Shown: in pieces, positions 23,704 through 34,100 of the stretch
How positions within the stretch are numbered: the first letter of the stretch is position 1
How the letters are laid out: every line of letters begins with the position of its first letter
From: Macropodus opercularis
Taxonomy: Eukaryota; Chordata; Actinopteri; Anabantiformes; Osphronemidae
Length of the DNA stretch: 64,000 nt
Direction of reading: 5' to 3'
NCBI GenBank assembly: GCA_030770545.1
Contig: CM061107.1
Location: forward strand, 1,948,001 to 2,012,000
Made by a program: the position numbers and the translations under genes
Notes under the pieces: model-generated
Told to the model about the DNA's origin: nothing
Seen by the model: only the letters and a program-made list of their open reading frames with translations
Database searches by the model: none

Positions 23704-23895
23704 AACAAATCTGAGGTTAAAGGGAAATCAGTCCAAAAACCACAGTACTGCTCAAACGAGGCACATCAATCCACGGACTGAAAATATTGATAAATAACAT
23801 AAATCACAGCAGGTTTGAATATGGTTGTGAAACGTGTACACGCCTCTGAAATATGACTTAATATACATTTAAGGAATCCTTCAGATTACTATAAA

Positions 23896-23933
23896 TATAG
23901 TTTCCTTTATTTATGGAAATAAAGGAAACTATA
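23896..23933. repeat. Perfect 17-bp inverted repeat with 4-nt loop
   Basis: The arms TATAGTTTCCTTTATTT (23896-23912) and AAATAAAGGAAACTATA (23917-23933) are exact reverse complements around ATGG. It could be a relic of a small inverted-repeat (MITE-like) element or a cruciform-forming site. No flanking target duplication is obvious. Confidence 0.8.
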
Positions 23934-24157
23934 CAACATACTATATAATCCTCGAAAGCACCACGTTGCTCCTGATTATCACTTCAGCCAAACAGTGAAT
24001 GTCACAACAACCAGCTTACTACAGGGTTGTAGTAACAACCCCAACCTGTGCGCTATTACGCACGGCTGGTCTATATTGGGAACCCTGGCTGTGGACCAGA
24101 GGGTCACTCCGTGACGCAGCGACGCACACAGGGCGTTGTTCTTCCATAATGAGACAC

Positions 24158-24300
24158 TTTATAACAGAACGGCAGCTCTGGCATTAATCTAGTCTGAGGG
24201 CGACTTTTAGGGCAGGAACTACCGCTGTCGGACTCTCGCTGGGAAAACTTGCTTTTGCTTCTTGCAGAACTACTTTTTGGAGACAGGCTCCCCGTTCGAA
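24158..24300 (+). promoter_or_regulatory. pmp22: Putative pmp22 core promoter and non-coding exon 1
   Basis: A TATA-like TTTATAAC (24158-24165) is followed about 135 bp later by a full-consensus donor GTAAGT (24301-24306). The first coding exon of pmp22 begins at an acceptor at 24757-24758, so an exon of about 24190-24300 joined to 24759 would give the usual PMP22 layout of a non-coding first exon. Other start sites, including one in the CpG-containing stretch at 24590-24720, are possible; PMP22 of mammals has alternative promoters. Confidence 0.4.
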
Positions 24301-24771
24301 GTAAGTGGACTTCGGTCTTTTCTAAACTTCCTCTTATCCAGCTGCTGGAAACGCGCTTTGGCTTGGACAAGCGTCCGTCCACTGCGCGCACAGGCGACAC
24401 GACTCGGCTTCTTGGTTGCTAAGAAATGATTCAGTTAAATGTCATTTTCAACTTATTATATTGGAACTGAACGATGCTTGTTGGACTTATTATTATTATT
24501 AAGCCTGGATGAAGGAAAGAGATGTTAAGCGATGATTCTCTGTTTTGTTTGCACCGTATTATTATTAGTTACTACACGCGGTAAACTCCGACATTCCATC
24601 CATGTGAGCCGGACAGGTCCACATGAAACCGGACCGGGTCTCTGTGGATGCTCTGCGTGTTGGACGTGCTGCAGCGACACACCCATGTCCCACAGTGACA
24701 GCCACGCGCGCGCACGCACACTGACAAACACCGTCTCCTCATCTCTGTCACTTTCCAGATCATCTGAAAAG

Positions 24772-24849
24772 ATGCTGCTCCTACTACTGGGAATCATCTT
24801 CCTGCACGTAGCTGCCCTGGTTCTCCTGTTTGTGTCAACAATTGTCAAC
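24772..24849 (+). CDS. pmp22: pmp22 coding exon 1 (residues 1-26)
   Basis: The exon begins at 24759 after CTTTCCAG; coding starts at 24772 with the near-invariant MLLLLLGIIFLHVA and ends AAC|GTGAGT. It encodes most of the first membrane segment. Confidence 0.95.
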
Positions 24850-27800
24850 GTGAGTTAAAACGTTGTGTTTACTCGTAACAGTTCATTTAATCGCCACTAA
24901 AAACGCTTCGGTGCATTTTTATCTGTGAAGGCATATTGAACCTTTTAGGGGCCATTTGCTGCTGCTCTTCACAAACAAACTAAACTGTATTTTCTTCCAC
25001 CAGGTGTGGGTGACGGGTGGATCTGGCTCCTCAGACCTCTGGCAAAACTGCACGACTGACAGTGCAGGAGTCATTTGTAATCCAGCATCAACTGGAGGTC
25101 AGACTTCCCTCTTTGCCCGTTTGTGTGATAATAATGCAGCGATTATGATGTGAAGCTGTAGTTAGTGTTTTTGGCGCATTTCCAGGATGGAAGGTTTGAA
25201 AATTGACTCACTAACGTCCAGCATGGACGGTGTTGATGATGTGGGTGTGCCTCTGGGACTCTGGTGCCATCTAGGGCAGAGAATGTGGCAGTGCTGGGGC
25301 TGTCTCGGCTCCCGCTGATAGGCCGCTGCTGTATAAATAGTCGTGGTGTGATGCCCATATTCAGGTCTGGGTTGGGGGTCCACAGTGAGGGAGCTGTGGA
25401 TGATCAGGGTGGGGCTGCAGGGAGAATATAGCTCGCTGATGCTGGGTCACACCCAGCGTCAGATCAGCCCAGGCTTAGTGTGCAGGGAGGGTTTTGACTG
25501 TGCTAACAGTCACCTCAGCGTTTGGACCAAGTCGTGTATTTTCAAAGCAATATTAAAGAAAAATTAATGACTTGGCAACATACTGGTTTTGCTACTAAAT
25601 GTGCCATCGCTGTGGAGCAGCTGGCGGCTGCAGCGGTGATGTCACTGGTCTAGAATGACAGCGTGTGCGTCTGCACTGTGCCAGGTAGTTCGATGGCACA
25701 GCCGCTTTGTTTGACGTGCGTTCGCTGGAGCACTGACGCACAGTGTTTGTTTAAGGCGCGTGTGCTTGGGGAGACCGAGATAGTGATGTGGGCCTGCATG
25801 GAGCCGGCGCCGAGCCCTGGACAAAAGGCCTTTCCTAAAGCCTGCTGAGCCATCAGGTTCCCTCTCATCAGCTGTTTTAAGGCTGCTTCTTAGACATTGT
25901 TGTTGCCTTGGTTACAATGGTACCGGATGTCGTGCTGTGTGACTAGAAGTTGTCACAGTTGTCACGCGCCAAGCTCGACTAAAAGCCCTCACGTCTATAC
26001 ATCCGGTAAAATTACTTCATTGGGTTTACTGGCTCTAAAATTATCTTTTGAGGAAGAATGTTCTCCGGCCCAGATATATAAACACGGCGAGCGTTTTATT
26101 TTTGCCCTGCACACAAGGGTGTCGCCCACACAGAGCAACCCACAGCGGTCACGCCACTGGTTTATCGTGACTCACATTTGCTTGTCAGTGACATTCAGAG
26201 TTTATGCCCCGTGTCACCGCGTGTTTCCTACTCCTGATCGGCGAAGGAAGGAAGGAAGGAAGGAGGAGAAGACGTTAATCAGTGATACAGTGCTTGGTTG
26301 TAGGTGAGCGCTAATAATAGGACGGGGATGGAACATTCACTCCACCGTCTGAAAACTGAATTTGCTCCTGGCGTGGTTTTGTGCTGGATGTATTTTTGGT
26401 TTGAGGTGTGCAGCACATCTCATACGCAGTCATTCAGAATCACGTTCCTAAAACCTCACCACCTGCGTTTGCGGCTCATCTATTGCATCACGTTGGCCGT
26501 TTTGTCTCAGCGTTGATAAATTATGCAACACGCCTTTGATTGACATCATTCAGACAATCAATAAACCGCAGACGTCTGAAAATGCTGGACTTCAGCAGTT
26601 ACATGCAAACGGATGAAGTCTGTCCTATCTAGACTAGGACAGAAACATCTTTGTGGCACATGGCGGCATTTTATGGCTCCAAAACGTCAACAGCTAAAGA
26701 CTGGAGGTGGATAGATACAGGGAGGGCTTCAGAAACCCGAGAGGCCTGGAATCAGCTTGGATAACCTTTAGACGAGAAATAGAAGCTGCTTGGAAATCCT
26801 GGGATTCCTGGCATGGTGGCACAAATGAAGGCCAGGAACAGAGAGATCACAGAGAGAGTGGAAGGGCCTTGGGTTGTAATGGTTTAATGGCTCCTGTGAG
26901 CCAGACCAGCAGCGATCAATATGGCACATTTAGTCATACGTCCTGTTATGAGGGTTGCACCGAGCTTTTAGGAACAAGATACCCAGGTTAGACTGTTAGG
27001 GAGCCATTACACGTTCCCAGAAGTAAAGCTAACACAGGCTAGTTCATCGAGCTGAGGCCCGGCCAGTGAAAGCACGCACTCGGACTTTTTGCTCGTCCAT
27101 TTGTTCCGCTCTCATGCACTCAAGTCTATGTAATATATAAATGATGATTATGGGTCAGTTCTGGACAACAGTCTCCTTCTTTCATTGCAGAATGGATCCA
27201 AGTGGTCCAGGCCGTCATGATCCTGTCCATCATCTTCAGCTGCCTGTCTCTCGTGCTCTTCTTCTGCCAGCTCTTCGCTTTGCAGAAGGGCGGACGCTTC
27301 TTCCTCACCGGAACCTTCCAGATCCTCGCCAGTGAGTCTATCACCGCTCAGCACTTTCTCACACCGACCGCGTTCCTGTGTCTGACACTGCTTGGCTCGT
27401 AAAAAGGTGTTTGGGCTGGATCCGGATTGACTCGGTCCAGTTATTTGGTACTTATTTGCCAATCTGTCCGATTCTTTTGACTCATTGTTTCCGTTTACTT
27501 AAATGCACTTAATCGTAGCCTGAAACTACACAACTCGTCTAAATGCCAAAAGCCAACAGCACATGCCCACACTGCAGAAAACGAAACGAGGAGAGCTTGA
27601 GCCCGATGCTAATGGTTTAATGCTGCACTTTTCCATTGTTCTTGGTGCCCTTTGGCCAGATAGAAGCTCAACTGCCAGCCCATTGTGTCTCCTCTTGGCA
27701 GCCCTTTCCGACAGTCCCAGGTTCGGTCTATTGCCTGGCACCCTGGTGCCCACTCAGCCAAACAGGAATGACCCTGGGCACGCAGCCAGCCATGCAAGTT

Positions 27801-28126
27801 GAAATGTCAGGAAGGCTGGCAGCGCGGGGGTTTGACAAAAGGGAGGTGGGCAGAGACAGAAGCCTGCTGAAACAGACAGGGTTCAGCCCAGGACGCAAGC
27901 AGAGAGCCAGGCGCTGATCTGAGAGCAGTGCAATGCAATAATTCTATTCTATTCTATTCTCACAGGTCTGTTTGTGATGAGCGGCGCCATCGTCTACACG
28001 GTGATGAGTCCGCAGTGGGTGAACGAGTCCTACTCCTTTGGCTACTCCTACATCCTGGCGTGGGTGGCCTTCCCTCTGGCGCTGATCAGCGGACTCGTCT
28101 ACGTCATCCTGAGGAAGCGAGAATGA
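24772..28126 (+). CDS. pmp22: Peripheral myelin protein 22 (four coding exons)
   Basis: Spliced CDS: 24772-24849, 25004-25097, 27191-27331, 27966-28126; 474 nt, 157 aa (human 160). PMP22 is a tetraspan glycoprotein of the PMP22/EMP/claudin family, a component of compact peripheral myelin and of epithelial junctions; dosage changes or mutations in humans cause CMT1A and HNPP. Seen: four hydrophobic segments (about 2-30, 62-88, 95-117, 133-153); the family motif W28...LW-x-x-C (LWQNC, 38-42) with a second loop cysteine at C51; sequon NCT at N41, matching the glycosylated human Asn41; L16 and G147, which correspond to human L16 and G150 (Trembler-J and Trembler positions); and the C-terminus ILRKRE. 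Exons 1 and 3 (78 and 141 nt) have, as I recall, the lengths of their human counterparts; exon 2 is six nt shorter. An extra sequon NES (124-126) lies in the second extracellular loop. Confidence 0.97.
25004..25097 (+). CDS. pmp22: pmp22 coding exon 2 (residues 27-57)
   Basis: Acceptor TTCTTCCACCAG, donor GGAG|GTCAGA. It encodes the first extracellular loop with W28, the LWQNC motif, the N41 sequon and C51. It is two codons shorter than the human exon. Confidence 0.93.
25098..27190 (+). other. pmp22: Large pmp22 intron
   Basis: This 2.1-kb intron is the counterpart of the largest human PMP22 intron. It contains an inverted pair of SOX-core motifs (CATTGTTG at 25895, ACAATGG at 25914) with a one-mismatch X-box between them, a TATAAATA at 25332-25339 and a (GAAG)n tract at 26243-26263. 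No exon-like segment is evident. Confidence 0.6.
26243..26263 (+). repeat. (GAAG)n microsatellite in pmp22 intron
   Basis: About five GAAG units, grading into AGGAGGAGAAG. Purine-only on the + strand. Confidence 0.85.
27191..27331 (+). CDS. pmp22: pmp22 coding exon 3 (residues 58-104)
   Basis: Acceptor CATTGCAG, donor GCCA|GTGAGT. 141 nt encode the second membrane segment and the conserved FFCQLF-LQKGGRFF loop. S70 corresponds to human S72, a mutation hotspot. Confidence 0.95.
27941..27960 (+). repeat. (ATTCT)4 repeat abutting the last pmp22 acceptor
   Basis: Four perfect ATTCT units run directly into CACAG (27961-27965), so the repeat supplies the pyrimidine tract of the splice acceptor for pmp22 coding exon 4. 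Confidence 0.9.
27966..28126 (+). CDS. pmp22: pmp22 coding exon 4 (residues 105-157) and stop
   Basis: Acceptor CTCACAG, whose pyrimidine tract is an (ATTCT)4 repeat. It encodes the third and fourth membrane segments, the second loop with an added NES sequon, the conserved YILAWVAFPLAL-SG segment and RKRE, then TGA. Confidence 0.95.
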
Positions 28127-28626
28127 GCCACTACTCCGTCCCAGTGCTCCCAGTAACCTCTCGGCCCCTCTCTGAAGTATAAGAGTACCGGTGGCCACGG
28201 AGCCGCCACATCACAGCAGGGGGGGAAATACCAAAAGCAAGCAACACTGTCTCAGTCAAAAGATGTAAATAGTATCTATGGTTTAAAACCTATTTATAAC
28301 ACTTTTTACATATGTGTATATAGTTTCTGTCAACAGCTCATTAAGTGCCTCAGTCTTTGTTTGTAATGACACAATAATTAGATGCTATTTTGTTGTGTTT
28401 TCCCTTTTTGCCTTTTTTTGTTTTTGCCAAAGAATTAGTCAAAGTTTCCTGAAGTATATTAACCTCCAGTGCATGTCTCCAAACTGAAGGTAAGGGAACG
28501 AGCGGAGACATCCGCTAGCGAAGCACAGCCGTGAAACATGGACTCGGTCCTTGTTCTAGTCTGTGAATTAGGAAGTTTCGTGCCTGTATTTTGGGTATTT
28601 TTCTATTTCCTATTTTCAACAAAAGA

Positions 28627-28634
28627 TGGTGCTA
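28627..28634 (+). promoter_or_regulatory. miR-29 8-mer target site in pmp22 3' UTR
   Basis: TGGTGCTA is the exact complement of the miR-29 seed (positions 2-8) plus the preferred A. miR-29a repression of PMP22 is described in mammals; use in this fish is inferred from the site. Confidence 0.6.
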
Positions 28635-29209
28635 CATATTTATCATTCCTGTTACATTTACAAGAGTTTGTTTTCGTTCAGCTTGTCATCGATTCAGATG
28701 AGAACACGACGGGGGTCAGTGTGGCCGACTGCTTCTTTAGGGAACAGCCTCCTCGTTTGTTTGTTTTTTTCTTCATCAGCTACTGTAAAAAATGACTAAT
28801 TGAGTTTGGGTTGAAGCATTGACGACAGTATTACTGGGCAGCAGATCGCACTTCAGTGACTTCCCAGCTTCCCAACCCTCTGTAGGGCAGATGTAACATT
28901 TTAACTGTGGGGCCTGGAGGAGAAGCGACGTTTCTAACATGACTAGAAGAAAACGCCAGTGAGTTGAAGCCATATAAAAACTAGCAGATGACCGGAAAAC
29001 ACATTTAGCATTAACGCGATGGGTGAGAAGGAGGACAGAGGTTTGCAGCGATGACACAAATGTCTGTTTCCCATACTTGAAGTTTGACATGCTGCAGTCT
29101 CTGCCCACTGACGTCTGCAGCCACTTCCTCTTCCACTGTATAAAATCTACTGCATATGTTTTGCATAACAGCTGTTCATGGCAGTCAAGCCTCAAGTAGC
29201 CACTTACTC

Positions 29210-29215
29210 AATAAA
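29210..29215 (+). terminator. Polyadenylation signal of pmp22
   Basis: Canonical AATAAA 1.1 kb after the stop, in line with PMP22 3' UTR length in other vertebrates. An ATTAAA further on, near 29558, is a possible alternative. Confidence 0.65.
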
Positions 29216-30968
29216 ACACAGCCAGTCTGTCTATGTAACGCCGTGTATTCCACTGTTAAGCGGGACTGGATTCATGCCGACACCTGAAGCATGCAGGGCA
29301 GATATGACATAACAAATGTAACACGAGGTCACTTCAAACGGCGAATCTGTGAGCTGAACACAGGTTGTAACTGGCTGGAGCTGCACGTGCGTCGTCCGTG
29401 CGGCATCCCATCGAATGAGCAGTTATTCCAGACGTGCAGCTTGTGTTTCCTCCTCACTCTCTGGGTTCAGTTCGAAGGGACTTGCTCTAATGACAACTGC
29501 CCTCTACGACTTCGAACAACAGTATGTTCACGCTTCAACTTCCAAGGGCTCGTGATATTAAAGCTACTCTGAGTTTAATCATTAAAGGCTGTTTCTTATC
29601 ACCATCAACGCGAGTTTGTCTGTCTGTAACACTAGGCACAGTAGAGTCGGATGGTTAGTCAGCCTCCACACGGGACACGTCCGGCTGTCTGACGCTCCAG
29701 CTCCAGGCGTGTTCTGCCATCTGCTGCATGTACGCAGCACATGCACACACCTCACTGTGTTGTCAAACACTGCCTCCTTCTGGTACAATGGGAACCCTAC
29801 ACCTACGCTGCACAGATTGATGCTGGGACAGCGTCTCCTCTGGGTGCAGGGCTAAAGCTCGTTACGTCTATATAGGATCATTAGGCTTCGCTTGGAGCTC
29901 AGCTCGACGAGTCTCTGCGACCCTTCAGTCAGTCTAACGAATGCTCCTCCTCCAGAGCCATTATGGAGGCTGTTATGGCACAACACATCATTAGAGATAA
30001 AGGCCGGAGATGAGCAACGCTGCAGCTGAGTTAAATATGCAAAAAGGTCACACGATGGTGGTGTTTGAAACATTTAGATCTGGAAGACGAGCTGTAGCTT
30101 AAAGTCGACTTTTAACCACTGGTGTCCATGATAAGGCAGCGAAGAGGTTCATTTAAAAGAAATGATGTCTGCCAGGTATTGACTGTTCTGCATCATTAGC
30201 TTCATGTTTTATAGCCGTCTGGGGCTCCACACATCACTGCTCAAGCTTGACCCCATGAAGATTCAAGAATAACCTCAGATTAATGCATTCAGCTCCCTCT
30301 GTCTGGTCGTGTACCGTCCCACCCACCACCTCTTTTCTAGTTGGAGCCTAACGGGAGATAATATTTTCTCATTTCTGGAACACAATGAGGGGGATACACA
30401 CAGAAGGTCCACCTTAATCTATCACAGCTCCTTCAAGGTTTCAGGGTTGCACGGTGACAGGCAGAAAATCACAGAGCCGGTGGGGAGGAGGACAACAGAC
30501 GCAATTAAGGCTCATGAAATGCAAATAGCGCTTTATGGAAGAGGCTGTGGTCGGGAGGAGGGCTGGTCCTACTCCTACTGCCATCTGCTTGCTATTACAA
30601 CCGGTGGAAGAACCTCTGGGTCTTGATAATTTGTAGCTTTAATAATTTCTTCCTTGGCTGGAGAGGAAAGAATGAGATAGAGCTGAAGGGGCTGGAGATG
30701 TGTAGCAGGCTAAGGTACACGTGCACAGCATACGCAGCCATGCACAAAAGGCTACCCCCTGTCAAAGCTGCCCCCATCTAAGGTGCAGTGCGAGCCCGGA
30801 GCTCCCTAAACGCCAGAGGGCGGCTGGAGTTTGCTCAGGAACATGATCCCTGGCCGCTGGGGGCCGAGCCATAACCCTGCGAGCAGACGCCGGACCCAGC
30901 TTCCCCTGACGAACCCTTTGAAGGGGTGAAAGTGTCCAGCGTGTTTTTTCTCCCCGTTTTCCCCACAG

Positions 30969-31142
30969 ACACGTTCATTCATCCGTCATGTGGAAAAGAA
31001 GGACCCTATTGAACCTGCAGGCCCACCATACGAAGCCATTCTGAAAATCAGGAGCGGGCCAAGGTCATTGGCGCGCTCAGCTAACCCCCGACCCCGCGGA
31101 CGTCCATCACGCTCAGGAAATAAAGCCGTGATTGGCAACTGA
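30969..31142 (+). other. Exon-like open segment, unidentified
   Basis: A very strong acceptor (T/C-rich tract from about 30943, CCCCACAG ending at 30968) opens a 57-codon frame with a stop at 31140-31142. The first 35 codons read like ordinary protein (for example RHVEKKDPIEPAGPPYEAIL). There is no start codon. I recognise no family. It may be a terminal exon of an unannotated gene or a chance frame in conserved non-coding DNA. Confidence 0.2.
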
Positions 31143-34100
31143 TGTAGTCACGGACTAAATCAACTTCAGCTTCTGCCATACATCAAAATCACTTATGGAA
31201 ACACGCACTCACACTGAGGGCCTAATCATTTTATAGGCAATGAAAGAACACATACTGAAAAGGCCAAAACCAGATGGACGCGAGCTTTGTGGCGGATGTA
31301 GAGCAACACGAGACGCATCGTCAGTGAAGGCACCTTTAACAGCCAGAGTCATGAAGCAGTGGCAGAGATGTCAGAGTATTTGACAGCAGCTCATACGAAC
31401 GTTGCTACAAGCTATAAATGCCAAAGTCCTGCCTGGGTTTGAATTTGTATCCTGCTGTGAGATGGGAATCTTTCCATTCACAGGCTAAATTCCAAGTAGC
31501 CAGAACGTCCGAGCCTGGTTTTAAACAGAGGGAACAAGGCTGCAGACGGACAGAGACATTCAGACTCGCATGACATGCAGTAAAGCTTCATACTCGCCGG
31601 GTGGACGGCAGTAAAAATTCTCTATATGGTGTCGATGCAGCCTCATAAATTCCCCAGAGCAATAAGAGAGGCTCCTATGGGAATGGAAGACTCAGCCCAG
31701 TTATCTGGAGCTGTGCTGCATTTTAAACGGGAACACTAGAGGTTGTGTGGATCCATCTTCCAGCTGCACTGCTGCAAACGCACACACAGCATTAAAGTGC
31801 CAACGTGCACACGTGAAAACAGGAAACGGAGAGAGACTAACATTAACAAATGGACTTAATACCTGCAGCGACGTGTCTGCGCATCATTTACATAACAGAG
31901 CAGTTCTGGAAGTGTCTTTGTGCATTATTCTGAATGAAGCAGCAAAATGCCACATAGCCCACACGTCCATCTATGCTGAGCAGCTACGCATCCAGCAGCG
32001 GCCTCATGGAGCAGGAGGAGGCTGATGTGTGCGTGTCTTTCCCTGTACGATGACAGAGTGGTGCCGTGTCCCCAACAAAGCATGTCCTAGAACTCTTTAA
32101 GGACACGCTGAGATGATTTATTTACTGCCTCGTATTAGGATATCACTCTGCTTTCCAATAATTAAGCTGAGCCACAAAGGCCTCACAAATAAAAAAGTCT
32201 GGCCGGTCAGACGAGCAGAAACTCAGACCTGAAGGCTAATGAAACTGTGATTAGCAAAGCTAATTAGTCAGCTTCCTCTGCTTTTGCATGTCCCGAAATC
32301 ACAATTCCTGAGCATGGAATAGAGGCAGAGCGATTAGGACAACAAAGATGAGCCGTAATCTCCCTCAGTGGAGGGTCTGGGCCGCCCGTTCAGAGATAGC
32401 AGGGACAGCAGATACCAGTAAGTGGCCATGTAGCTGGGAAAGCAGCGGAATCCCAAGACAAAGCAGCAGGACTGAGATAAGACGGGACGGGAATAAACAA
32501 GCGCTTGAAGAATATGCTGGTTTGTGGGGCGCTGACCCTCAGAGCACGTCCGAAGCCTTCATCCCCAGAAACATTCTGTAAATCACACGCACACGCATCA
32601 GTGTCTGGATAATGTTCACACTGCCACCACTCAAACTTTGGGAATTCGGAGGACCCCCTCCTCCACCTCCCCTTAACGCACTCACACAGCACTCAGCTCC
32701 TTTATGCTTTCCCCTTCTATTTGCCCATAACAATCAAAGGCCATATGGCAAACATATTCCTATGGTTCATTGGCTTTTACGGCTGCAGCTTGGTTGAGGG
32801 GTGTTCAGGGGCCGGTGTGAAGGGCACAATAATACACACTGCCCACAGTCCATTAGAGAAGCTTTACTTCTGTTAGTCCAGTCGGACTGCTCTCTGGGAC
32901 CCTGGTTAATTGGGAAGGAAAAATATAAGCACAAAGTGTTTTAAAGTGAAATAGGTGTGGAGTTATTCTGCTCCCTGGGCATCAGCTCTTTTATGCATCA
33001 TTTGATCACTTCACTGGAGCTAATTGAGCTTCACTGGGAAATTCATCAGTCATATAAAATAGATGACTAAACAAGAAGCTTTTCTATTCTGCCTGAAGAG
33101 TCTTAATCATTCATGAAAGTGACTTTAAGCTCCTGTTTAGAGCAAATCACTCGGCTTCAGGAGTTAATGTTCCACAATGTTTGGCCCAACGCAGCCAAAC
33201 GTCACCAAAGCTAAAACACGTCGCAGGATATTTGCAGGATTGTTTTTCCTTTGCTTGCATTGGCAAGGAGTAATAATTCAGTCCGATTCAGAAATCGTAA
33301 CTTGCACTTAATGGTTCCCACTGATCCAGAACAGAACCTCTAGTGACAACCTTCAGACTAATGTGTCAGCTTTCTCAAAAATGAGCTGCTACAACATTAA
33401 AGGGAACTAAACAATAATAAGAAACTCAAGCTTCAAGGAATTTCATGCCTGTTTGGCTGGTTCTGCAAAGTGGAGTTTAGAGTTTAGCCTCTCCCCTTCT
33501 TTCCATGGTGGCTTTTTACAGCCTGCTGTAAGTCACTAGGACATCGGTGTGCACCCCATCGATGACCTGCATCTGGACAGCATCTGGGGTCACTGAAGTC
33601 ACGCTGACAAGTGCTAAACCATCTGGAAACTTCCTCCTGTGCTTTCAGGGGGTTGAATGTGCGATGGATGGAGTGAGAGCCTCACTCTGACGGAGTATTA
33701 AGTGCTTAGTTACAATCTTCCTCCTCTTCCTCTTGAATACCTTACGTTTGTCCTCTGAAATGGACGCAGAGCTTCCGGTGATGGCTGGCAGTCGAGAGCA
33801 TTCCACTCAAAATAGAAAACAAGTGCCGTTGAAAAAACATGATGCGTCTTTGCTAGCGAGCGTAGTGAAAATAATGAGGATAACATTGATTGGACAAAAG
33901 AGCGAGAGCAGTCAAGCACTACTTGAAACACTCAAGGCTCTATGTGGAGCCCGGGGGTGAACTCAGGATAAAGAATCCTGCAGCAGGAAGTAAACAAGGC
34001 CGTGTGAAAACAGACTGGGACGTTTGAGACTCGGAGGACGGATGGAGGGATAAAAAGGGTTTGCTGGGCGCTAATCAGATGATGAGGGCACTTGGCAGCG

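Larger units (their letters stand above)
20330..24165. other. Intergenic region between tekt3 and pmp22
   Basis: About 3.8 kb without a supportable exon. Features listed separately: a canonical X-box at 23690-23703, a perfect 17-bp inverted repeat at 23896-23933, and a TATA-like element near 24158. Much of the rest is mixed composition with short AC runs. Open frames of up to 133 codons resemble no family. Confidence 0.5.
28127..29235 (+). other. pmp22: pmp22 3' UTR
   Basis: About 1.1 kb from the stop to a clear AATAAA at 29210-29215. It carries a Pumilio-type TGTAAATA (28264-28271), a miR-9 7mer-A1 match CCAAAGA (28427-28433) and a perfect 8-nt miR-29 target TGGTGCTA (28627-28634). Mammalian PMP22 is reported to be controlled by miR-29a and miR-9. 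T-rich stretches are frequent, as expected of a UTR. Confidence 0.7.

Noticed and set aside
25332..25339. TATAAATA inside the large pmp22 intron
   Set aside because: An isolated TATA match without CpG, CCAAT or a downstream exon is not enough to call an alternative promoter.
26620..26642. 8-bp inverted repeat CTGTCCTA/TAGGACAG with 7-nt loop
   Set aside because: Arms this short are expected by chance several times in 64 kb.
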